Position numbers and translations under genes: made by a program | In this document: piece after piece, positions 1-6,511 of the stretch | How the letters are laid out: every line of letters starts with the position of its first letter | Numbering within the stretch: the first letter of the stretch is position 1 | Assembly (NCBI GenBank): GCA_034432155.1 | Contig: DAOUCP010000129.1 | Location: forward strand, 1 to 15,708 | DNA: 15,708 nucleotides | Reading direction: 5' to 3' | Source of the DNA: DAOUCP01 sp034432155 | GTDB taxonomy: Bacteria; Chloroflexota; Anaerolineae; Epilineales; Epilineaceae | Notes under the pieces: model-generated | Told to the model about the DNA's origin: nothing | The model's input: only the letters and a program-made list of their open reading frames with translations | The model's database searches: none

Positions 1-648
1 GTCGTGCCGACCGCGACCCTCGGTGCGCCACCCACCCTGCCGGTCGCCTTGCCGACGGCGCCGCAGGGCGAGCCGCCCAGCGATCCGCCCACCAATCCGC
101 CGGCGCATCCACCACCCGTGGCGAGTCAGCCGCCGGCCACGGCCCCCGCCGCGGCAACCGATCCCTCGCCGCTGCCGCCAACCCCGGTGGCCACCGCCAC
201 CGCCAGCGCCCTGCCGACCGCCTCGGCCACCCAGCCGATCCTGCCGGAGCCGAGCGCCACGCCCGAGCTTCCCCAGATCGCCTACCTGGCTTGTGCCCCG
301 CAGACCATCGAGGTGTACGGGCAGTCGCGTTGTGAGGTCCAGGTGGCGCATGCCGAGGGCCAAGAGCTGCACTACCAGTGGACCACCGATTGGGGCGTGA
401 TGTACAACGCCGATCAGCCCGTCGCCATGTTCCACGCCGTTCTCAGCATGGGGGGCATCTCGAAGTTTGACGCCCCGGTGCGGATTAGGATCCGGACTGC
501 CAGCGGCTTGGAGCTGAGTGGCGAGACGGTCGTCTTCGTGGTGCCGCGGCTCAACGCCTCGCAGGGGCCAGCGGTCACGAGGCCGACACCGGCGGCGATG
601 GCCGGCGCCCACCGGCGCGCGCATCGCGAGGTGAGCCATGGACGCTAG
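1..648 (+). CDS. Secreted/surface protein, C-terminal part (Pro-rich stalk plus Ig-like domain)
   Basis: This is the 3' part of a gene whose start lies left of the window; the frame is open from the first base, giving 215 visible residues. The first ~90 residues are almost entirely Pro, Thr, Ala and Ser with few charges, which looks like an extended stalk or linker outside the cell. Residues ~91-182 form a compact beta-rich stretch with two cysteines about 13 residues apart (C98, C111) and alternating hydrophobic residues, resembling an Ig- or PKD-like fold; this is judged by pattern only. The tail after ~185 is short and basic. The stop overlaps the next gene by 11 bases, so the two are probably co-translated. 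A membrane anchor, kinase or other catalytic domain could sit in the missing N-terminal part. I do not recognise a specific family. Confidence 0.7.
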   Translation, partial: VVPTATLGAPPTLPVALPTAPQGEPPSDPPTNPPAHPPPVASQPPATAPAAATDPSPLPPTPVATATASALPTASATQPILPEPSATPELPQIAYLACAPQTIEVYGQSRCEVQVAHAEGQELHYQWTTDWGVMYNADQPVAMFHAVLSMGGISKFDAPVRIRIRTASGLELSGETVVFVVPRLNASQGPAVTRPTPAAMAGAHRRAHREVSHGR

Positions 649-2134
649 GCTGCGCCTGCGCCGGCCGACGGGCCTGGCACTGGTGCTCGCACTCCTCCTA
701 CTTCTCGCCCACGCCGGCGCGGCGAGCCGCTTCGGCCCGCCGGCGGGGGCGGCCGAGCTTGCTCGGTCGGCGCAGGCAACACCAGCGCCGGAGGTGATCA
801 CGGGACGCCTGGATCTGCCACGGCCGGCCGAGCCATGTGGGCATGATGCCATCGTGCGACAGTGCTTCACGGGCGATGTCCATCTCGTGCGCTCGGACAC
901 TGACCTGAGTCCGTTTCTAGGTTACGACGTGCGCATCGAGGCGGTGCGACGCCCGTGCGAGGCCGGCGGTGGCAGCTACCTCCAGTTGCTGAACATCAGC
1001 ATGCTGCCGGACGGGTGTGGCCCCACGCCGACGCCACTGCTGACACCGACCCCCGCTCCCGTGGAGAACATGGCCCAGGGCGCGCCTTTGGCGGTTCGGG
1101 ATGCGGTACCTGGCTGGCCAGCCCAGGGCGTCAACGACGGCAACGTCGACACCGCCTGGCGATCGGACGCCGAGGCGACATGGATCTACGTGGACCTCGG
1201 CCGGGGCCTGGATCGACCACGTACCTTCAACCAGGTGGTGCTGCACTGGGGCGAGGCCTTTGCCAGCCGCTACGCGCTGTACGTCTGGGAGCAAGACAGT
1301 TGGAGCGGCATCTACCAGACACTGGCCAGCGCCGATGGGGGCGAGGACGTCATTAGCCTGCCGCGAACGTATGCCCGCTTCGTGCTCTTGTACCTGGTGG
1401 GCTCGGCCGATGTCAGGGGCTACGAGCTGCGCGAGTGGGAGATCTATGGCCGCGAGACCATCAATCAGGCGCTTGGCGGGGCCATCGATGTCTCGAGCGT
1501 GCTAGCGGAGCATCCTGGCCACCTGGCCAATGACAGCGATCGCCGGACATTCTGGCAGTCCTTGCCACCGGCGGAGGACGCCCATCCGTGGCTTCGCATT
1601 TGGCTGCCCGGCGTCTACGTAGCCGAGTTGCGCCTGTACTGGGTGGAAGATCGGTTCCCGCTCCTCTTCACGGTGGTGATCTACGACGGCGACCAAATGC
1701 GGCAGTCGACGTGGCAACCGCGGACCAGCGTGAATCGGATCGCGCCGCCGGCCCCCATCCGCGCTGATGCGGTGCTCGTGTACAGCCGTGTCCCTTCCAA
1801 GGAGGGGCCGGTTGCCCTGCAGGAGATCGAGCTGTACGAGAACGCCTTGGCGGCGGTGGCCCAAACCACAAGCGCCTGGCCACCGGCGCAGGTGGCCCGC
1901 GGCGTTCTCGCCGCCTCGGCGGCTGCCCCCGCGCCCTGGTCCTGGCTGTCCTCCGCCTCCGCCTGGCAGTCGGTCGGCGCAGCGCCGGCCGTCCGGACGG
2001 ACGGCTTCGCGTCCGGCCCCGTGCTCCGCTCTCTCCCAGAGGCGGGCTCAGCGCCAGCACGGTGGCGCCTCGCGGAGCCACCGGCGCGCCCATCCTTGCC
2101 TTCCGCCCCAGCCAGCGGCCGAACGGCCCCTTGA
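638..2134 (+). CDS. Secreted protein with two tandem discoidin (F5/8 type C-like) domains
   Basis: The 498-residue product begins with basic residues and a Leu/Ala-rich core (about residues 11-29), a typical Sec signal peptide. Residues ~54-127 form a small domain with four cysteines (C67, C76, C107, C127) that could make two disulfides. A Thr/Pro linker (~129-142) leads to a discoidin-like domain at ~145-272, with the usual NDGNVDTAWRS calcium/ligand-loop style motif and a DLG strand. A second, more diverged copy spans ~275-402 (NDSDRRTFWQS). The last ~95 residues are Ala/Pro/Ser-rich and look disordered. Discoidin domains usually bind carbohydrate or other surface ligands, so a cell-envelope adhesion or glycan-binding role is an inference. 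The ATG at 638 has a GAGGTGAG Shine-Dalgarno at 628-635 and overlaps the end of the upstream gene. No catalytic domain is visible. Confidence 0.85.
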   Translation: MDARLRLRRPTGLALVLALLLLLAHAGAASRFGPPAGAAELARSAQATPAPEVITGRLDLPRPAEPCGHDAIVRQCFTGDVHLVRSDTDLSPFLGYDVRIEAVRRPCEAGGGSYLQLLNISMLPDGCGPTPTPLLTPTPAPVENMAQGAPLAVRDAVPGWPAQGVNDGNVDTAWRSDAEATWIYVDLGRGLDRPRTFNQVVLHWGEAFASRYALYVWEQDSWSGIYQTLASADGGEDVISLPRTYARFVLLYLVGSADVRGYELREWEIYGRETINQALGGAIDVSSVLAEHPGHLANDSDRRTFWQSLPPAEDAHPWLRIWLPGVYVAELRLYWVEDRFPLLFTVVIYDGDQMRQSTWQPRTSVNRIAPPAPIRADAVLVYSRVPSKEGPVALQEIELYENALAAVAQTTSAWPPAQVARGVLAASAAAPAPWSWLSSASAWQSVGAAPAVRTDGFASGPVLRSLPEAGSAPARWRLAEPPARPSLPSAPASGRTAP

Positions 2135-2135
2135 G

Positions 2136-2171
2136 GCCCGGCGCCGCCGGTGACTCCTTCAGGCGCCGGGC
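2136..2171. terminator. GC-rich inverted repeat between convergent genes, possible bidirectional terminator
   Basis: Positions 2136-2145 (gcccggcgcc) and 2162-2171 (ggcgccgggc) are a perfect 10-bp inverted repeat with a 16-base loop. It starts just after the stop of the discoidin protein, and its right arm covers the last codons of the histidine kinase on the other strand. The convergent junction is where a terminator is expected. Neither side carries a T-run, so it is not a textbook intrinsic terminator; it may act as a hairpin that blocks 3' decay or as a U-less terminator. Confidence 0.5.
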
Positions 2172-3754
2172 GTGTTGCCGCGCCCCTCGCCGTGCGGCAA
2201 ACGGAACACGAACCGTGCACCACCGCCAGGGTTCGGCTCCAGCCAAAGGCGCCCGCCGTGCGCCTCCACGTTGGCCCGACTGACCGCCAGACCGAGGCCG
2301 GTGCCTGGGAGTCCACGCGCGCGATCCCGCTCCAGCCGGTAGAAGGGCTCGAAGATGCGCTCGGCCATCTCGGGCGGGACGCCTGGCCCCCGGTCGGCCA
2401 CGGCCACCTCCAGTCCCTCCTCCTTAGTAACCACGGTAACGCTGACCTCGCCGCCCTCGGGCCAGTAGCGAACCGCGTTCGCCAGGAGGTTGACCAGCAC
2501 CTGGAGGATGCGATCCCGATCTACCCGGACGCGGGGCAGGTCCGGCCCGATTTCCACCCGGAAGGGGTGCCGTTCGCTCAGCTGGCGAGCGTCGGAGACA
2601 GCGCGCTGCACCAGTTCCGCGAGATCCGTCTCTTCGCGGTGCAGTGTCACTTGCCCAGCATCGAGACCAGCGAACTCCGTCACCTCATCGATGAGACGAG
2701 CCATCCAACGCGACTTTGCGAGCACCAGCTCGGCCCAGTGACGGCGCTTCGCCAGATCGACATCGGCACGCTCCCACAAGAGGTGAGCATACCCCAAAAT
2801 GCTCGTCAGTGGCGTCCGGAGTTCATGACTGACGACTTGGACGACGGTGCGCAACCGATCGCGGGCCTCGAGTGCCTGGGCATGCTGGGCGCGCAGCTGC
2901 CGTTCGAGGCGAAACCGATCCGAGACGTCATGCACCGCCAAGAGGACGCCGTCCACGCCGCGTGCCGGATCGCCAAGGGGCAAGAGCGAGACGCTGAGCG
3001 CCTGCTGCTCCCCCCGAGGCTCCGGCAAGCGCACATTGCCGACGTGGCCGGGCGTGCCGTGGAGCGCTGCCGCCAGCGCATCGCGCGCCTTTGTCCGGCC
3101 CAGGTCCGGGATGATGGCCAGCACCGGTCGCCCGAGCAGCTGTTCGGTCGTGAGCCCCAAGAGCCGGCTGAACGCTCGATTGGCTTGCGTGATGCGCAGC
3201 TCGCGGTTCAGCGAGGCTACGCCGATGGGGTCCAAACCGGGCAGCGGGTCCTCGTCCAGGGCGGCTGGCGGCGCCTGCGTCCGCAAGTGAGTCTGCTCGA
3301 TGAGCAGCGCCGCAGCATCGGCCAGTATCGAAGCCTGGCCGCGGGCCGTGGGCGAGAACGCATCACAGCGCCAGCTGGTCAGCTCTAAGGCACCGGTCGT
3401 CATGGTGCCGGGCCGCAAAGGCAGCCCAAGGTAGCTGCGCGCTGGCGGATCGGCATCCCAGTCGGCGCGTCGCCGTAGCGCGCGCGGATCGACGGTGACG
3501 TCGGGGCTGAGCAGGGAGCGTCCTTCGGCCACCACCCGACCGGTCAGCCCCTCGCCGATCGCCAGACGGTGGCCGATGGCTGCCGGCGGCAGCCCATGCC
3601 CGGCGACCAGCCGCAGATCGCCCTGCACCGGGTCCAGGAGGTAGATGGCACCGCAGTCGGCAGCCAGAGCGGCGGTCGCCACCGCCAACAAGCCGTCCAG
3701 CGTGGCTGCCAGATCGCGGCGCGGGCCACCGCTTTCCGCGCGAGGCCGGCTCAT
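2159..3754 (-). CDS. Soluble sensor histidine kinase (GAF-PAS-HisKA-HATPase)
   Basis: The 531-residue two-component sensor has no predicted transmembrane segment, so it should be cytoplasmic. A GAF-like domain covers ~14-155 and a PAS-like domain ~172-285. A short coiled coil (~283-303) leads into the HisKA helix with the phospho-acceptor H310 in SHELRTPL. The ATPase domain shows the N box (N422, N426 in VNLLANAVRY), the G1 box DRGPG (D454), the F box IFEPFYR and the G2 box GTGLGL. These are all the residues needed for autophosphorylation, so the kinase should be active. Its ATG at 3754 shares one base with the dnaG stop (TGATG), which implies translational coupling; the open frame continues upstream inside dnaG but that stretch is not kinase-like. 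No response regulator is in the window, so it is an orphan here. The signal sensed is unknown; soluble GAF-PAS kinases often sense redox state, small ligands or light. Confidence 0.9.
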   Translation of the reverse strand: MSRPRAESGGPRRDLAATLDGLLAVATAALAADCGAIYLLDPVQGDLRLVAGHGLPPAAIGHRLAIGEGLTGRVVAEGRSLLSPDVTVDPRALRRRADWDADPPARSYLGLPLRPGTMTTGALELTSWRCDAFSPTARGQASILADAAALLIEQTHLRTQAPPAALDEDPLPGLDPIGVASLNRELRITQANRAFSRLLGLTTEQLLGRPVLAIIPDLGRTKARDALAAALHGTPGHVGNVRLPEPRGEQQALSVSLLPLGDPARGVDGVLLAVHDVSDRFRLERQLRAQHAQALEARDRLRTVVQVVSHELRTPLTSILGYAHLLWERADVDLAKRRHWAELVLAKSRWMARLIDEVTEFAGLDAGQVTLHREETDLAELVQRAVSDARQLSERHPFRVEIGPDLPRVRVDRDRILQVLVNLLANAVRYWPEGGEVSVTVVTKEEGLEVAVADRGPGVPPEMAERIFEPFYRLERDRARGLPGTGLGLAVSRANVEAHGGRLWLEPNPGGGARFVFRLPHGEGRGNTPGA

Positions 3755-5679
3755 CACCCCAGGCGGCTTGCCCTGAGCGGCAGCCCGGGACCCTTGGTCC
3801 GTTCGCGCCTCGCTTGGCCCAAGAGCCGCTCGATCGCCGCCCGCTGGGCGGCAAGCTGGGCAGCTTGGGCGTTCAGGTCCGCCCGTCCGTCCGCGGCGTC
3901 GGCTTGCAGAAAGCGCAGACCCTCGAGGTCGCGGTTGAGGGAATCCTTGCGCAACCGGAGAACGTCGGCGCAGAGCGACCAACAGCATTCGGCCACGTCA
4001 CCGGCGGGGATCGACTCTGCCCAGCGACACAGTGCCGCAGCGTACTCCGCCAGCGGTTCGGGGAGCGCATCCAGCCGATGTTCCGGCGGCGCATCGGGCG
4101 GCACGGCCCCCATGGCGGCATAGCGCACCGCCGCCAAGAGGTCGCGGTCCATGGAGCGCTCGAGATCCTGGGCGCCGAGCCCAGGCTGATCGGCTCGGGC
4201 CAGCATGTCGTCCACGCCGACGATCAGACTCGGCTGGCACAGCAAGCGAGCGAGCAGCCAGGCTGCCGTGTCACGAGGCGCAGCGGGCGTCGGCGCCGCC
4301 TCGGCCTGGCCGTCGGTCGCCGACCGAGGGGGCACCCGCGTGCGCTGCACCTTCCCCAGTTCGCGGTGCAGCACGCGCTCATCGACGCGCAGGAGCTCGG
4401 CCAACCGGGACAGCCAGGCCGAGCGAGCCACCGGATCGGGCACAGCTGCCACGATGGGCAACAGGCGGTGCGTGGCTTCCGTCTTCTGCTCGGGGTCAGC
4501 CAGCTGGAGGTCGCGGAGCATGGTCACGAACAGATACTCCATGAGCGGCTGGGAATTGCGGATCAGCCCTGGCCACATGTCCGGCTGGTCGCGGATCAGG
4601 TCATCGGGGTCCAATCCGGTCGGGAGGGTGGCTACCCGAATGCTCAGGTCGGACCGCGGCTGCCATCGGATCCAGCCCTGGCCCGTGGGCACCGGGAGGA
4701 AACCCTCCGATCCCGCCTCGCGCGCGACGTCGATGCCACGCAGGGTGGCCTTTTGACCGGCGGCATCGGCATCCAAGGCGAGCACCAGCACCGGTGCCTG
4801 GCGCTTCAGCAGCACGACGTGGTGGGCCGTCAGCGCGGTACCCAGGCTGGCCACCACATTCTCGAAACCGGCCATGTGGGCCCGGATGACATCCGTGTAG
4901 CCCTCGACGAGGACCGCTTCGCCGGCACGCCGGATGGCCGCGGCCGCCCGATGCAGGCCATACAGAAGCCGTCCCTTGTCAAAGATGGGACTCTGGGCGG
5001 TGTTCAGGTACTTGGGAATGCCCTCGGGATCCAAGGTCCGGGCTCCGAAACCGACCGGCCGGCCCCGTTCGTCGTGGATGGGGAATAGGAGCCGGCCGTA
5101 GAACGTGTCGTACAGACGGCCATCCTCGCTCTGCCGCAGAAGGCCGGCTGCGAGCGCCTCTGCGGTGCCCAAGCCAGCCCCGCGGAGTCGCTCCAAGAGA
5201 CCCGAGCCGCGGCGGGGCACGTAACCCAGTTTGAAGCCCTCGCCCGCCTCCCCCCACAGGGCCCGACGCTGGAGGTACTCGCGTGCCCGCGCCGCGGCTG
5301 GCGATCGCATGAGCAGCTCGTGGTACAGCGCCACGGCCTCGGCCACCGCGCCACGGAGCCGATCCTCCTCCGCCCGCGCCGCCTCCCGCTCGGGCGTTGG
5401 TCGCGCCAGGTCGATACCATAGCGCTCGGCCAGCCGCTCGATCGCCCCTCGCAAGTCCAGGTTCTCGATGCGCCGCACGAACTCGATGGCATCGCCGCCT
5501 TCGCCGCAGGCACCGTAGCATCGCCACCGTCCCTCCGGGTAGACCACGAAGCTTGGTTGCGTCTCGGTGTGGAAGGGACAGAGCGCCTTGTAGGTCCGCC
5601 CTGCCTTTTGCAACGGCACGTACTCGCCGATCAGCTCGACGATGTCGATGCGTGCCTTGAGCTCGTCGATGACGCTCAC
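3754..5679 (-). CDS. dnaG: DNA primase DnaG
   Basis: DnaG makes RNA primers for replication at the fork, working with the replicative helicase. The ~641-residue product has the full family layout. The zinc-binding domain (~1-100) carries C34 and H37 (CPFH) and C54 and C58. The RNA polymerase core includes YLNTAQSPIF (~225-234). The TOPRIM domain has the catalytic glutamate in LVEGYTDV (~260) and the acidic pair in ALDADAAG (~304-306). LDPDDLI (~357-363) follows, and the helicase-binding C-terminal domain (~470-600) is diverged, as is usual. The start is GTG; the N-terminus MSVIDELKARIDIVELI matches the family start, so it is well supported even though there is no clear Shine-Dalgarno. It lies 97 bases downstream of the cytochrome c gene and overlaps the histidine kinase by one base. 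The second zinc pair is C-x3-C instead of the C-x2-C of E. coli. A tail of ~35 mostly polar residues follows the last helix. Confidence 0.97.
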   Translation of the reverse strand: MSVIDELKARIDIVELIGEYVPLQKAGRTYKALCPFHTETQPSFVVYPEGRWRCYGACGEGGDAIEFVRRIENLDLRGAIERLAERYGIDLARPTPEREAARAEEDRLRGAVAEAVALYHELLMRSPAAARAREYLQRRALWGEAGEGFKLGYVPRRGSGLLERLRGAGLGTAEALAAGLLRQSEDGRLYDTFYGRLLFPIHDERGRPVGFGARTLDPEGIPKYLNTAQSPIFDKGRLLYGLHRAAAAIRRAGEAVLVEGYTDVIRAHMAGFENVVASLGTALTAHHVVLLKRQAPVLVLALDADAAGQKATLRGIDVAREAGSEGFLPVPTGQGWIRWQPRSDLSIRVATLPTGLDPDDLIRDQPDMWPGLIRNSQPLMEYLFVTMLRDLQLADPEQKTEATHRLLPIVAAVPDPVARSAWLSRLAELLRVDERVLHRELGKVQRTRVPPRSATDGQAEAAPTPAAPRDTAAWLLARLLCQPSLIVGVDDMLARADQPGLGAQDLERSMDRDLLAAVRYAAMGAVPPDAPPEHRLDALPEPLAEYAAALCRWAESIPAGDVAECCWSLCADVLRLRKDSLNRDLEGLRFLQADAADGRADLNAQAAQLAAQRAAIERLLGQARRERTKGPGLPLRASRLG

Positions 5680-5686
5680 GGCAGCA

Positions 5687-5692
5687 ATGATA
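5687..5692 (-). promoter_or_regulatory. Candidate -10 box for leaderless dnaG transcript
   Basis: On the - strand TATCAT ends 7 bases before the dnaG GTG. The sequence between them has no Shine-Dalgarno. A -10 hexamer at this distance would place the transcription start at or next to the start codon. No convincing -35 is seen ~17 bases upstream. The call rests on one short AT-rich hexamer in GC-rich DNA, so it is tentative. Confidence 0.3.
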
Positions 5693-5776
5693 GCCCCTGG
5701 CCCGCCGACAGGGTTAGCACCTCGGCCCGCTGCGGGGAACGGAGGCCGCGCCGCGACGCCGCATCCCGGGCTTCGT

Positions 5777-6457
5777 TCACGGGGTCAGGCGAGGCAGCGT
5801 CGGGCTGCCGGAAAGGGGTGCCGCCGAAGCCCCAGCCGGCGCCGATGCGCTGGCCGGTGGCGAGCTCGTCGCCCGAGCATCGCGGTGGGTGGGCGAGGAG
5901 CCGGCGCTTGGAGCTGCGCCGGACGTCGGTGCCACCGGGAAAGCGGCCAGGTAGCGCGCCAGGGCATCGATCTGGTCGGGTCGCAGCGGCCCCCCGAACT
6001 CCTTCGCCCAGGCGGGCATGGCCATCGGCAGGCCCGCGCCGCGGGCACTTCGATCTGTGGCTGTCGGTGCGGGCGCCGGCGGCAGACGGTTTCCCGGGTA
6101 GCGTTCGGGACGCGTCGAGACCGTTCGCCCGGCAGCCGTGGCTGCGTAAAGGTATTCGTATGCCAGATGCCGGTCCCAGCCCAGCTCTTCGAGACGCCAA
6201 GCGACATGCGGTCCCAGCTCGCCGCCGTGCAAGCCCGACGAGGCGTCGAGCGGCGGACCGAGCCCGCCTGTAGCGTTGCGGCCGTGGCAGCGCGAGCAGT
6301 GCTGCTCGAACAGCCAGGCGCCCGTCTCTACCGTCCGCGCCTCCCAGGCGCGATGCTCGGCCGCCAGTCGCTCGCTCTCGCCGCGGGCGGCCAGCGCCAG
6401 CACGACCACCGTCGCCACGGTGGCCAAGAGTCCGATAGCACTCTCCCACTCCTTCAT
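5777..6457 (-). CDS. Membrane-anchored monohaem cytochrome c of the quinol:cytochrome c reductase block
   Basis: The 226-residue product starts with one hydrophobic segment (~7-24) that is an uncleaved anchor or signal. The c-type haem motif is CSRCH (C54, C57, H58), and the likely axial methionine is in PMAMPAW (M145 or M147), followed by the closing helix LRPDQIDALARYLA typical of class I cytochromes c. The haem domain (~43-175) should face outside and accept electrons from the Rieske protein or donate to a terminal oxidase. The last ~50 residues are Ala/Pro/Ser-rich and look disordered. The ATG at 6457 has a TGAGGAG Shine-Dalgarno just upstream, and the gene sits 54 bases after the cytochrome b stop, so all three genes are likely one operon. 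In several Gram-positive bc complexes this domain is fused to cytochrome b; here it is separate. Confidence 0.9.
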   Translation of the reverse strand: MKEWESAIGLLATVATVVVLALAARGESERLAAEHRAWEARTVETGAWLFEQHCSRCHGRNATGGLGPPLDASSGLHGGELGPHVAWRLEELGWDRHLAYEYLYAATAAGRTVSTRPERYPGNRLPPAPAPTATDRSARGAGLPMAMPAWAKEFGGPLRPDQIDALARYLAAFPVAPTSGAAPSAGSSPTHRDARATSSPPASASAPAGASAAPLSGSPTLPRLTP

Positions 6458-6511
6458 CGGCTCCTCACCAGGGCCGAGCCCGGTACCGGGGCCGCCACCT
6501 GCCGGAAGCCC

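Noticed and set aside
1989..2000. 12-base palindrome CCGTCCGGACGG
   Set aside because: It lies inside a GC-rich, low-complexity coding tail where such palindromes are expected by chance, and no second copy was noticed.
2150..3388. A 412-residue open frame on the + strand
   Set aside because: It is antisense to the histidine kinase, whose motifs are unmistakable; the frame is a by-product of high GC with few stop codons and shows no family pattern.
3755..3988. Extended N-terminus of the histidine kinase reaching 3988
   Set aside because: The added 78 residues lie within the dnaG coding end and are Arg/Pro-rich with no domain; the TGATG overlap gives a natural start.
3814..5088. A 424-residue open frame on the + strand
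   Set aside because: It is antisense to dnaG, which has complete catalytic motifs over this stretch.
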